Counted from the first letter of the stretch, positions 7,828 to 16,115 are shown. The stretch: 32,542 nt of DNA from Cyanobacteria bacterium HKST-UBA04 (GCA_020431915.1 JAGQHJ010000022.1:1-32542), one strand, 5' to 3'. Notes: generated by a model not told the origin, from the sequence alone. Made by a program: numbers and translations.

Positions 7828-10749
7828 CTACCGCTTAAGCAGGGGCGCCAGGTATTGGCCCGTGTAGGCTGCCGGGCAGGCGGCAATCTGTTCGGGGGTG
7901 CCTTCGGCCACAATTTGGCCGCCGGCCTCGCCGCTTTCAGGCCCCAGCTCAATCAGGTAATCGGCGCATTTAATCAGTTCCAGGTTGTGCTCGATGACAA
8001 TCACCGTGTTGCCGGCCTCGACCAGCCGGTCCAGAATCAGCAGCAGGTTTTGCAAGTCGTGCCAATGCAGGCCCACCGTCGGCTCATCGAGCAGGTAAAG
8101 GGTTTGGCCTGTGGATTTTTTGCTGAACTGGTGGGCCAGCTTGATGCGTTGTGCTTCGCCCCCTGACAGCGTGATGCTGCTTTGGCCCAGGCTGATGTAA
8201 CCGAGGCCCACCTCCTGAAACACGGCCAGTTGATCGTTGAGGGCCTTGAAGTCCTCGAAAAACCCGATGGCGTCGTCCACGCTCATGTCCAGTACCTCGG
8301 CAATGGTTTTGTCGCGGTAGCGAACCGTCAGCACGTCGGGGTTGAAGCGTTTGCCCTGGCATTGGGGGCAGGTGGTCGTAGCATCGGGCAGAAAACTCAT
8401 TTGCAGCTTTATTTCGCCGTCGCCCTTGCAGGTTTCGCAACGGCCCTTGGCCGTGTTAAAGCTGAAGTGTCCCGTGTCAAACCCCTTTATTTTGGCAGCC
8501 GGCGTGTTGGCAAAGCGCTGCCGTATGCCGTCGAACAGGCCGGTGTACGTGGCGGGGTTGCTTCGAGGGCTTCGGCCAATGGGGGATTGGTCAATCAGGA
8601 CCACCTTGTCCAGATGCTCAATGCCTTCGATTGTGTCGAAGGTGCGGGGCAAGGTTTTGAACTTGTCAAAGTGGTAGCTGAGGATGGGATAGAGCAGGTC
8701 AAACACCAGGCTGCTTTTGCCCGATCCGCTCAGGCCGGTGACCCCGGTAAACGTGCCGAGTGGGAACGCGACATCAATACCCTTGAGGTTGTTCTGCCGT
8801 GCATTGCGGATAACCAGGCGTTTGCCGTTGCCTTTGCGGCGTTTGGCAGGCAGCTCGATGCGGTTTTTGCCGCATAAGAAATCGGCGGTCAACGATGCCG
8901 GGTTTTGGGTAACCTGCTCGGGGGGGCCGCTGTCGACAATGGTGCCGCCGTGCAGGCCGGCTTTCGGGCCTATGTCTACCAGCCAGTCGGCGGCCCGCAT
9001 GGTGTCCTCGTCATGCTCGACGACAATCAGCGAGTTGCCTTCGTCGCGCAGTTGCTTGAGGGTTTCGATCAGCTTGTGGTTGTTGTGCGGATGCAGCCCG
9101 ATGCTGGGTTCATCGAGCACGTATAATACCCCGCTCAGCTTGGCCCCAAGCTGGGCAGCCAGCCGTATGCGCTGGGCTTCGCCCCCGCTTAGCGTGGCAG
9201 CTCGGCGGTTTAGGGTTAGGTAGTGCAGCCCGACGTTAAGCAAGAACTGCAGGCGGTGCTCTATTTCGTACAGCGGTTCGCGGGCAATTTGTAGGCTGGT
9301 TTCGTCAAGCTGTTTAGGCAACTGGCCAATCCACTGCCAGGCTTCGGCCAGGCTCATCTCGCCCAGCTCGTGCATGTTCAGGCCGCCCTGGCCCCCTTTG
9401 CCGCCCAGCGTCACTGCCAGGCTGAAAGGTTTTAGCCTGGCTCCGTTGCAGTCCGGGCAGATGGTTTCTTCCATGAACTGCTCGATGTAGGCCTTGTTGG
9501 CGGTCGATCCGTACAGCAAGCGCTGGCGAAGCAGGGGCACAATCCCGTCGAAGCTGGCCGACAGATCCTTCCAGAGGGCCTCGTCGTCGTCGGCAAAATA
9601 GCCGGCCCCTGCCCCCTGCCACTCGTCGGTGTCCAGGGTGCCAGGCGGGTGGTGGTGGCCGTGGTACAGGAAGCGCTTCTGCTCTTGGGTCAGGCGGTTA
9701 AACGGCACGTTGACGGGAATGCCGAAGGTTTTGGCCAGGCCCTTGATGTACCCTTTGAAATAGCGGCCCAGCAGTTTCTGGAATGGGGCAATGGCGCCGT
9801 CGGCAATGCTTTTGTCCGGGTCGGGCACCAGCAGATCTTCGCTGAGGTTGTAGGCCAACCCTAGCCCATCGCAGGCCGGGCAGGCGCCGTAGGGGCTGTT
9901 AAAGCTGAAGAGCCTTGGGGCCATTTCCTCATTGAGGAAACGGCTGCCACTTCCCGTACCGCCTCCTTCGCTGCCCAGTTGCTGGCTGATTAAACCGGCC
10001 ATCGGGTCTTGCGGGTCCGACACGTTGTCGATAATCATGAAGCCGTCGGCTTTCTTTAGGCATGTTTCAATGGCCTGAGCCACCCGAACGCGGATGTCCT
10101 CGACGGTTTCGGGTATGACAATGCGGTCGATGACCACAGCAATGTCGTGGGTGACGGTTTTCTTCAGACGAAAGTCTTCGTTGAGTTCGTCGAGGCGAAG
10201 CATGTCGCCGTCCACCTGCACCCGGCTATAGCCTTCCTTTCGTAATTGGGCAAACAGCGCGTTGTATTCGCCCTTCCGTCCGCGTACCACCGGGGCCATC
10301 AGTTGCAGCTTGGTTTTGGGCGGGTAGGCCAGTATCCTATCCGTCAGGCTGTCCATGCTTTGCCGGGTCAGCGGCTGGCCGGTTTCCGGGTCATGGGGGG
10401 TGCCCACCTTGGCGTACAGCAGGCGCAGGTAGTCGGTAATTTCGGTTACGGTACCCACCGTCGATCGCGGGCTTCGGCTGGCCGTTTTCTGGTCAATGGC
10501 GATGGTGGGCGACAACCCGGCAATATGCTCAACGGGCGGCTTGGCTAGCTGGTCGACAAACTGCCGGGCATAGCTGCTCATGCTCTCGATGTAGCGCCGC
10601 TGGCCTTCGGCATAAATGGTGTCAAAAGCCAGGGATGACTTGCCCGAGCCTGACACGCCGGTAAACACGACCAGCCGGTTTCTCGGGATGGTTAAATCCA
10701 CGTTTTTCAGGTTATGGGTCCGGGCACCGGTAATGTCGATGGTTTCCAT
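7828..10749 (-). CDS. uvrA: Excinuclease ABC subunit A, UvrA
   Basis: The damage-recognition ATPase of nucleotide excision repair; with UvrB it scans DNA in the cytoplasm. The 973-residue length is normal. It has two ABC cassettes: Walker A GVSGSGKSS at residues 31-39 and GLSGSGKSS in the second half, with signature LSGGEAQRI in both. The C-terminal zinc module (CETC-x19-CPQC) is intact, but in the N-terminal one only the second pair (CPAC) remains; the first pair is replaced by Gly and Ser in a GGGTGSGS linker. METIDITGARTHNLKN is the usual N-terminus, so the ATG at 10749 is chosen; a TTG at 10776 would add nine residues and lacks a ribosome site. The upstream region has a 21-bp palindrome. 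Confidence 0.97.
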   Translation of the reverse strand: METIDITGARTHNLKNVDLTIPRNRLVVFTGVSGSGKSSLAFDTIYAEGQRRYIESMSSYARQFVDQLAKPPVEHIAGLSPTIAIDQKTASRSPRSTVGTVTEITDYLRLLYAKVGTPHDPETGQPLTRQSMDSLTDRILAYPPKTKLQLMAPVVRGRKGEYNALFAQLRKEGYSRVQVDGDMLRLDELNEDFRLKKTVTHDIAVVIDRIVIPETVEDIRVRVAQAIETCLKKADGFMIIDNVSDPQDPMAGLISQQLGSEGGGTGSGSRFLNEEMAPRLFSFNSPYGACPACDGLGLAYNLSEDLLVPDPDKSIADGAIAPFQKLLGRYFKGYIKGLAKTFGIPVNVPFNRLTQEQKRFLYHGHHHPPGTLDTDEWQGAGAGYFADDDEALWKDLSASFDGIVPLLRQRLLYGSTANKAYIEQFMEETICPDCNGARLKPFSLAVTLGGKGGQGGLNMHELGEMSLAEAWQWIGQLPKQLDETSLQIAREPLYEIEHRLQFLLNVGLHYLTLNRRAATLSGGEAQRIRLAAQLGAKLSGVLYVLDEPSIGLHPHNNHKLIETLKQLRDEGNSLIVVEHDEDTMRAADWLVDIGPKAGLHGGTIVDSGPPEQVTQNPASLTADFLCGKNRIELPAKRRKGNGKRLVIRNARQNNLKGIDVAFPLGTFTGVTGLSGSGKSSLVFDLLYPILSYHFDKFKTLPRTFDTIEGIEHLDKVVLIDQSPIGRSPRSNPATYTGLFDGIRQRFANTPAAKIKGFDTGHFSFNTAKGRCETCKGDGEIKLQMSFLPDATTTCPQCQGKRFNPDVLTVRYRDKTIAEVLDMSVDDAIGFFEDFKALNDQLAVFQEVGLGYISLGQSSITLSGGEAQRIKLAHQFSKKSTGQTLYLLDEPTVGLHWHDLQNLLLILDRLVEAGNTVIVIEHNLELIKCADYLIELGPESGEAGGQIVAEGTPEQIAACPAAYTGQYLAPLLKR

Positions 10750-10877
10750 AAGGCGGGTTTGAGGGTGGGTTTGCAAGGAGGGCTGAAAGTCGGGTTAACC
10801 GGATTACAGTTACCCTAAGGGGGCTTGAGCCGCCTCTATCATGGCACAGACCACCCGGCCCGGTCGGGGGGCTTGTT

Positions 10878-10898
10878 TTGTTACGGTATTCGTAACAA
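10878..10898. promoter_or_regulatory. Perfect palindrome, candidate operator between uvrA and the 11028 gene
   Basis: Eight-base arms TTGTTACG and CGTAACAA flank a 5-base spacer. It is about 130 bases from both divergent start codons. A related site, TTAC-N7-GTAA, is at 20784-20810. The regulator is unknown. Confidence 0.55.
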
Positions 10899-11027
10899 TG
10901 AGGGGCTGGCCCTGAAGTGCTGGCCAGGGTGCACCGATACCCCACATGTAGTGACCCTCATGGTTTAAAATCACCCCGCATCACCCCCCCCCCACTCCGC
11001 CCTTGCTGAAGGGAGCGTACGACCGAG

Positions 11028-12032
11028 ATGGCGAACCCTCCATCGGACAATAGCCTGAATGGCAGCCGTAATGACAGCCTGAATGATACCTTGCCCCCAT
11101 TGGTTCCAGAGACCATTGAGGTTATTGAGGTCATTGAGGTGGCTGAGGCGGTGGATCCTTTGCTGCAGGCCCCGGCCGTTCAAAAGCAGGGCGCCTTAAG
11201 CGAGACCATTGCCGAGGGCCTGGCCCAGCTTGAGGAGGGCGAGGAACTCCCCGCGCAAGGGCCGGATACAGGTGGTGAAGAAGGGGGTAACGACGTGTTT
11301 ATGGCCGAGCGCACCCGCCAGGCCGAGCAAAGCCGCCAGCATCTTCGGCATGGCAAAACCGTTAGTGCCAACCTGCTGTACCCGTGGCTCAACAACATGG
11401 ATCCCTACGATGCCCTTCGGGCCAAACCCGTTAACGGGGGGTTCCGGCTCAACAATACCGATAACAAGCTGGCCACGAGCCACCTGGAGCAGTACATTCC
11501 CACGGCGGCTACCCGCTACCAGTTGATGCGCGACCGGCTGAACAAGGACCTGACAGCCGTCTGCATCGAGATTGATCGCTACCGGAAGCTGCCGGGGTTT
11601 GAGTATCGCAACAAGGTCGAAGCGCTCGAAGCTCGTGCCAGCCTGCTTCGTCGGCAGATTATCGAGATTGATCGGCACCTGATGGGGATTACCCCGTTTC
11701 AGAAGGTTTTTAACCAATTGGAAGCCCTCAGTCGGTTTTTCAAGCAATCCGGTGGGTTGATGACCCTGCTACAGCGCGACCCGGAAAAACGGGCGGCGGC
11801 TCGTGCGGCCGAAGAGGTGACGGGGCTGCAGGAGATCCTTGAAAGCCACCTGCACGATCCCCTGTTTAGCGCCGAGCAGCTTGGCGAGTTGGTGAACCGC
11901 TACGACAAGTCCTTAAAACGTGCCGAAGCCCTGGCCCAAAAACTCAACGAGCGTAAGGGCCTGCGCGAGAAGCTCAATCTCTGGCTGCACCGTGTTATTA
12001 ACCGGTACTACGGCAAGCACGTTATTCGCTAG
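11028..12032 (+). CDS. Unknown coiled-coil protein with acidic N-terminus
   Basis: A 334-residue protein I do not recognise. Residues 1-90 are acidic and disordered and include a short repeat (IEVIEVIEV, encoded by tandem ATTGAGGT units at about 11117-11143). From about residue 150 to the end the sequence is heptad-like and highly charged, with alternating Leu/Ile and Glu/Arg/Lys, which predicts long helices or a coiled coil; the C-terminus is basic. There is no signal peptide or membrane segment. GAAGGGAG lies about 13 bases before the ATG. It is divergent from uvrA and shares its upstream region, including the palindrome, so co-regulation with DNA repair is possible but unproven. Confidence 0.75.
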   Translation: MANPPSDNSLNGSRNDSLNDTLPPLVPETIEVIEVIEVAEAVDPLLQAPAVQKQGALSETIAEGLAQLEEGEELPAQGPDTGGEEGGNDVFMAERTRQAEQSRQHLRHGKTVSANLLYPWLNNMDPYDALRAKPVNGGFRLNNTDNKLATSHLEQYIPTAATRYQLMRDRLNKDLTAVCIEIDRYRKLPGFEYRNKVEALEARASLLRRQIIEIDRHLMGITPFQKVFNQLEALSRFFKQSGGLMTLLQRDPEKRAAARAAEEVTGLQEILESHLHDPLFSAEQLGELVNRYDKSLKRAEALAQKLNERKGLREKLNLWLHRVINRYYGKHVIR

Positions 12033-12081
12033 GGCACTGACGGGTGTGGTAACGCGCTTTACCATACGGGAAATGGGCAAT

Positions 12082-12117
12082 AAAAAACCCCCGACACACT
12101 TGAGGTGGGGGTTTGAC
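12082..12117 (-). terminator. Terminator between convergent genes
   Basis: AAACCCCC and GGGGGTTT form an 8-bp stem with a 14-base loop. On the minus strand the stem is followed by a T6 run, on the plus strand only by three T. It therefore suits the minus-strand gene at 12222-12437 best and may also stop the 11028 transcript. Confidence 0.8.
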
Positions 12118-12142
12118 AAATCTTCAATGAAGACATGTCGAG

Positions 12143-12195
12143 GGGAATAAGGGAGAGGTAAAGAACTTAAGTAAAGTTAGGGAATAAGGGAATAA
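12143..12195. repeat. Short direct repeats of GGGAATAA
   Basis: GGGAATAAGGGA occurs at 12143-12154 and 12180-12191, with a further GGGAATAA at 12188-12195. An ACTTAAGT palindrome lies between the copies. The region is the 3' untranslated part of the small minus-strand gene. Confidence 0.6.
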
Positions 12196-12221
12196 AAAAC
12201 GATCTCTTGAAAGCGAAACGG

Positions 12222-12437
12222 CTAGGCAATCCAGGTTTTTCGACCAGGCGTGCCGGGGGCGGTTTCACTGAACGGCTCGTCAGGCACACTGGGTGCACTG
12301 TACTTCCGGCCAGCAAACAGGTTGCGGGTTGGACTCTGAATGGGCTCACCCGTCTTTAACGCGGCATGGCTGGTCCCAAACCGGAGAGCCGGTGAGGTGG
12401 CGCTTTGAGTCAACGCTGCATTAAAGTGAACAGTCAC
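12222..12437 (-). CDS. Small unknown protein (71 residues) with its own strong promoter
   Basis: A GTG start with AAGGAAA about eight bases upstream. The protein is polar, Ser/Thr/Pro/Ala-rich and probably disordered, with no membrane segment. Its N-terminus has a RFG tripeptide followed by KTG (residues about 19-32), a pattern also found near the N-terminus of the protein at 18028. A near-consensus sigma-70 promoter and an overlapping palindrome lie directly upstream, and a minus-strand terminator downstream, so it forms a complete monocistronic regulated unit. Function unknown; the regulatory signals rather than the protein sequence carry most of the support. Confidence 0.7.
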   Translation of the reverse strand: MTVHFNAALTQSATSPALRFGTSHAALKTGEPIQSPTRNLFAGRKYSAPSVPDEPFSETAPGTPGRKTWIA

Positions 12438-12482
12438 GATTTAAGTTTCCTTGAAGGGTTGTAGAGGCAGATAAAGTGTTTT

Positions 12483-12505
12483 TAATACACTAACTGGGTG
12501 TATTA
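12483..12505. promoter_or_regulatory. Palindromic operator candidate over the -10 and start site
   Basis: TAATACAC and GTGTATTA form a perfect inverted repeat with a 7-base spacer. It overlaps the -10 box of the minus-strand promoter and covers the predicted transcription start (about 12495), the classic position for a repressor. Confidence 0.6.
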
Positions 12506-12531
12506 TAGACACTAAGGTTGGAAAGAGTCAA
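12502..12531 (-). promoter_or_regulatory. Sigma-70 promoter for the 12222-12437 gene
   Basis: Reading the minus strand: TTGACT (12531-12526), an 18-base spacer, then TATAAT (12507-12502). Eleven of the twelve hexamer positions match consensus. The predicted 5' leader is about 58 bases. Confidence 0.75.
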
Positions 12532-12659
12532 CCCCTTATTTTAATTTGTGTAACAACTACGTTAAGCCCGTTGTGTCTTGGTTTTGGCTGTTTTTGACAC
12601 GGTGGTGACACATTATTTTAATTTTTCTCAAAGACGGAGCGGGGGTGAGGGCCTTGCCC

Positions 12660-12688
12660 TTGTGGCGGGGGTGGTTTTGCCCCATAAT
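12660..12688 (+). promoter_or_regulatory. pgi: Probable sigma-70 promoter for pgi
   Basis: TTGTGG (12660-12665), a 17-base spacer and CATAAT (12683-12688) lie 75 bases before the preferred pgi start. No operator is evident. Confidence 0.5.
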
Positions 12689-12762
12689 GACGCTGGCTGT
12701 CTTTGCCGACACCCGTATGCCCCCGTTGTGAAGTTGAGTACAGGATAGGTTGTACTGGGACT

Positions 12763-14157
12763 ATGATAGAGCTTGATGCGTCAGGATGTTATATCGAACA
12801 GGTCGGCCCTCGTGGCCTGGACCGGCAGGCCTTGTTGGGGGCGCATGCCGCTCGGGTCGGCCAGGTCGTAGCCGATTGCTGGCAACGGGCCGCCGATCCC
12901 AACGATTGGCTGGGATGGCTTAATCTGGCCGATTGGTCGGGACAGGCCAAGGTGCTTGACGCGTTGCAGGCCTATGCCGATGCCCAGCACGGCAAGGTGG
13001 CCCATCTGGTTATTGTGGGCATTGGCGGGTCATGCCTGGGGGTGCAGGCCATGTTCGAATCCCTGCTGCCGGCCTATTGGAACGAATTGCCGCCGGCGGC
13101 CCGAGACCATCGGCCTAAGGTCTATTACGTGGATAACGTGGATCCGGGTAAGCTGGCCGATTTGTTGAACGTGCTCGATTTAAAAACGACCCTGGTGGTG
13201 GTGATGTCCAAAAGTGGGTCGACCGCCGAAACCATGGCCGGCTTCCTTTGGCTTAAGGCAACCCTTGAAGATCGCTTGGGCAAGGCGGCCCTGCCGGATC
13301 ATATGGTGTTTGTGACCGATCCGAAAAAGGGGGCCTTGCGCGAAATTGCCCAAGAGGAAGGCATCGTTGCCTTTGACGTACCACCGTCGGTGGGGGGACG
13401 CTTCTCGGTATTCTCGCCGGTGGGGCTGCTGCCGGCTGCCCTGATGGGCCTCGATATCCGGGCGATGGTTAAGGGCCTGGCCGAGTTGGCCCCGCGCCTC
13501 AAGTCAACCAACCTTGAAGAAAACCTGGCGGCTTATGGGGCCCTGCTGCAGTATGGTCTGTTGCAATCAGGCCACGGTATCAGCGTGTTTATGCCCTACA
13601 GTGCCCGTCTCAATTACGTGGCCGACTGGTATGTCCAGCTCTGGGCCGAGTCTCTGGGCAAAGCCCAGAACCGCTCTGGCCAGACCGTTAACGTGGGCAG
13701 CACACCGCTTCGGGCCGTAGGGGTGACGGATCAGCATTCGCAGGTACAGCTCTTCAACGAAGGGCCTTTCGACAAGAGCATTACGTTTGTTCGGGTGGGC
13801 CAGCTGCCGGTGGACGTGGCTATCCCTGATTTGTACCCGGACAAAGGCAGTTTGGCCTATCTGGGCGGCGCCCAATTTAGCCGGCTGCTCGACGCCGAGG
13901 CGGATGCCACCCGAGCCAGTTTAACGCGCAACGGCCGGCCCAATATGACCTACACGCTGCCCGTGCTTGATACGGTTCACTGGGCGCAGTTGCTGTTTGT
14001 CCTGGAGTTCCAGACTGCCGTGATGGGGGGCTTGATGGACATTGATCCCTTTGATCAACCCGGCGTGGAATTAGGCAAGCAGTATACCTATGCCCTGATG
14101 GGCCGCCAGGGTTACGAAAACCTGATGGCCGAAATGCAGGGGCTGCAACCCGCCTAG
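12763..14157 (+). CDS. pgi: Glucose-6-phosphate isomerase
   Basis: Cytoplasmic interconversion of glucose-6-phosphate and fructose-6-phosphate. Of the 464 residues, the sugar-phosphate loop KSGSTAET is at 150-157, family signature 1 is VGGRFSVFSPVG, the catalytic-type Glu is in AESLGK (E296) and signature 2 FDQPGVELGK ends with the conserved Lys 439. The length fits the short bacterial form rather than the 550-residue form. The ATG at 12763 (AGGATAGG upstream) is preferred; a TTG at 12703 would add 20 residues with no family counterpart. It is monocistronic, with a promoter candidate at 12660-12688, and its stop lies 18 bases from a convergent small gene. Confidence 0.97.
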   Translation: MIELDASGCYIEQVGPRGLDRQALLGAHAARVGQVVADCWQRAADPNDWLGWLNLADWSGQAKVLDALQAYADAQHGKVAHLVIVGIGGSCLGVQAMFESLLPAYWNELPPAARDHRPKVYYVDNVDPGKLADLLNVLDLKTTLVVVMSKSGSTAETMAGFLWLKATLEDRLGKAALPDHMVFVTDPKKGALREIAQEEGIVAFDVPPSVGGRFSVFSPVGLLPAALMGLDIRAMVKGLAELAPRLKSTNLEENLAAYGALLQYGLLQSGHGISVFMPYSARLNYVADWYVQLWAESLGKAQNRSGQTVNVGSTPLRAVGVTDQHSQVQLFNEGPFDKSITFVRVGQLPVDVAIPDLYPDKGSLAYLGGAQFSRLLDAEADATRASLTRNGRPNMTYTLPVLDTVHWAQLLFVLEFQTAVMGGLMDIDPFDQPGVELGKQYTYALMGRQGYENLMAEMQGLQPA

Positions 14158-14175
14158 GTTGTTTGCTTCAACGGT

Positions 14176-14361
14176 CTACAGCCGGGAAGAGATAGCCATC
14201 AACTGGCGTAAACTCTCTTCTTCGAGGCTCAGCAGTTCAATACGTTCTGACAGTCCTTGAAGGAAGCGGGCTTGTGAGCTGCTTGTAATAATGGGCTGTG
14301 GCGTTTGCCGGGCCAAGACGCGCTTTGAAGGCGGGGCTTGGAGGGATGGATAGCATGACAT
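14176..14361 (-). CDS. Possible small unknown protein
   Basis: A 61-residue reading frame ending in a Leu/Glu-rich helical stretch (SERIELLSLEEESLRQLM) that looks like real coding. The ATG at 14361 is preceded by AGGAGA but with a rather long 15-base gap; an in-frame ATG at 14403 would add 14 residues but has no ribosome site. It converges on pgi with 18 bases between stops. No motif is recognised, and it may not be a gene. Confidence 0.4.
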   Translation of the reverse strand: MSCYPSLQAPPSKRVLARQTPQPIITSSSQARFLQGLSERIELLSLEEESLRQLMAISSRL

Positions 14362-14470
14362 GGGGCTTTGGGTGATTCTCCTTGCACGATCACGGTTAAC
14401 CATAATGGGGTGGGGTGAGGCCGATTAAACTGGGGTTCTACCAATTTCTTCCCTGTACGCGTAGTATCGG

Positions 14471-14508
14471 AAACCCACCGATGGCCTTGAGGGGCTACCG
14501 GTGGGTTT
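14471..14508 (-). terminator. Terminator downstream of the GAF gene
   Basis: A perfect 10-bp arm, AAACCCACCG pairing with CGGTGGGTTT, with an 18-base loop. The T-run is only three bases, built into the stem, in both directions. It lies 34 bases past the stop of the minus-strand gene at 14543. Confidence 0.7.
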
Positions 14509-14542
14509 AATGCAAACTTTAGAGTTGGCTGTTGGGCAGGGG

Positions 14543-15055
14543 CTAGTAGGTGCTGACCCGGGTGGGGCAGGGAATGCCCATGTACCGTTCAACTAGCTGG
14601 GCCAGGTGATCAATGTCGGCTTGGGTAAACTGGCCTTCTACGTCAATAATGGGGCCCAGCGTGTCGTGGTCTTTCACTTTGTTGGTGACGGTCATCACGG
14701 CCTCAAGGCGACCGTTGATGACGATGGGCACCGACACGATGCCATACACGCTGAAATCACTGTAGGGGGGAATCAGGTAGGCTTTGTTGACGCAGATGAT
14801 TTGCTGGCTTGCGGCACATTTACCCACCACGCCCTCGCCCATGTTAAAGGAGCGGGTTTCGGCCTGGCCGCTGTTAATGGCATCGCGGATGTCGGTGGGC
14901 AGTTGTCCCCACACGGCCACGAGTTTTAACAGGCCGGTAGACGGATCGGGGCACATGATGTTGGCTTTTTGGGCCTTGACCACACTCAGGGCTTTTCGCA
15001 GCAGGGGCAGGTATCGGGTGGCATGGCTTGGAAACGTGATAAATGCTGAATTCAT
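14543..15055 (-). CDS. Free-standing GAF-domain protein
   Basis: A 170-residue protein that is essentially one GAF fold. The conserved block GEGVVGKCAASQQIICVNKA (about residues 73-92) matches the GxGxxGxxAxxG/Qxxxxxxxx core of GAF domains. SVPIVINGRLEAVMTVTNK (about 107-125) is the typical central strand pair, and FTQADIDHLAQLVERY is the closing helix. No output domain is attached, so it may sense a small ligand and act on a partner, or bind a tetrapyrrole, nucleotide or redox signal. Two Cys (in GKCAA and IICV) sit in the pocket region. The ATG at 15055 lacks a clear Shine-Dalgarno. Divergent from the 15473 gene across a structured non-coding region. Confidence 0.85.
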   Translation of the reverse strand: MNSAFITFPSHATRYLPLLRKALSVVKAQKANIMCPDPSTGLLKLVAVWGQLPTDIRDAINSGQAETRSFNMGEGVVGKCAASQQIICVNKAYLIPPYSDFSVYGIVSVPIVINGRLEAVMTVTNKVKDHDTLGPIIDVEGQFTQADIDHLAQLVERYMGIPCPTRVSTY

Positions 15056-15472
15056 AAGGCTACAATAACGCTTTGGCTCTCATCGCGAAAAAATCGCAAA
15101 ACACACGGAACTGGGGGAATACGGATGCAAGTAGTCTTGTTTCGGCACGACCGGCGCCGGGGTTGAACGGGAGGCCTCGGAGTGTTAACGAACGGTAATA
15201 ATTTGGCCATCAGGGGTTATAAGAGTAAGCTTTCCTGGTAAGGCTTTCCCTGACAGTTTTTTTGTAGCCGGACTATTTTGAAACAGTTTTGACAGGCGGG
15301 AAGTGGGATTTTTTGGACCTCTGTAGCAATAGCCATGGTCTTTGTGTGTTTAGAACAATTAGGTTGTTTGGGTGATCTGGTTTGACAGACCAACGGCCAT
15401 AATGAAGCTCCAAAGACCCACCAGGTATCGTTTTACCCGGAAAGCCACGGATACAGGAGCTTCGCGTCCATT
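15056..15472. other. Non-coding stretch with a leader-like terminator
   Basis: 417 bases between the divergent GAF gene and the exported-protein gene. It contains a GC-rich palindrome CCGGCGCCGG near 15150, a plus-strand terminator-like hairpin at 15210-15263 and little else identifiable. GCTACAATAACG near 15060 recurs upstream of the ftsL-like gene near 20901. Confidence 0.5.
15210..15263 (+). terminator. Orphan terminator-like hairpin
   Basis: TCAGGG (15210-15215) pairs with CCCTGA (15248-15253), an inner AAGC pairs with GCTT, and T7 follows at 15257-15263 on the plus strand. No plus-strand gene precedes it; the next plus gene begins 210 bases later. It may end a small RNA or attenuate the leader of the 15473 gene. 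Confidence 0.5.
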
Positions 15473-15859
15473 ATGCTACCCTTTTACAGAGCCGCACTGG
15501 CAGGTTTGGCCATTACCACCGCCTTTTCTGTCATTGCCTGGGCCCACCAGTACCCGGCCCAAAGTGTGTCTGCCTACCAGAACGCGTGCTACTATTCGTG
15601 CATGGCGTCGGTAGCCAAGCGCGGTGTGTCGATGGATGACGAGAAATTGCAGACATGGGTGAATCAGGTCTGCCAGGAAAGCTGCCAGTGCCAGGTTGAC
15701 CGGCTTCAGACGGTGATGGACTACGATGGCTTTGTGACCTATGGCCGGGCCTTGCAGAACAACAAGGCCGAAAGCCACCCCAGGCACCAGCAGGTGATGG
15801 AAGCCATGAACAGTTGCGCCCAAGAGGTTATCCGCCAACACTCCGTCCCGGCCCGGTAG
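15473..15859 (+). CDS. Exported cysteine-rich small protein
   Basis: 128 residues with an N-terminal signal peptide; a hydrophobic core lies at about residues 7-23, with a probable cut after AWA (residue 24). The mature part has six Cys: C39-x3-C43, C67-x3-C71-x-C73 and C115. Two CX3C pairs on predicted helices 23 residues apart suggest a disulfide-linked helical hairpin in the periplasm. AGGAGC is 11 bases ahead of the ATG. The family is not recognised. An overlapping frame starting at 15372 has no ribosome site and no signal peptide, so it is treated as a shadow. Confidence 0.8.
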   Translation: MLPFYRAALAGLAITTAFSVIAWAHQYPAQSVSAYQNACYYSCMASVAKRGVSMDDEKLQTWVNQVCQESCQCQVDRLQTVMDYDGFVTYGRALQNNKAESHPRHQQVMEAMNSCAQEVIRQHSVPAR

Positions 15860-16115
15860 CCTGAAGCATTTTTGGGCACGTGTGCGTGCGTGCGCAGAGC
15901 GTAGCCCCTGGTGTCGGGATAAGACCGGCAAGAAGAAGGATGTTTTCCGGCGTGCACGACCGGACTTGCGCATACACGAATGGGGCTGTAAATGGTAGTG
16001 TAAAAAATACGGTACGATGGATGCTGACAGGCGTGCCAAAAGCAGTGCCTCATACAGAGTAACTTGTGCCGTGCAAGGCGATGCCCAATGTTTGGCTCAG
16101 GAGAGCAGACCGACT

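Noticed and set aside
15372..15614. An 80-codon plus-strand frame overlapping the start of the exported protein
   Set aside because: No ribosome site; it overlaps in another frame a gene with a signal peptide and AGGAGC.
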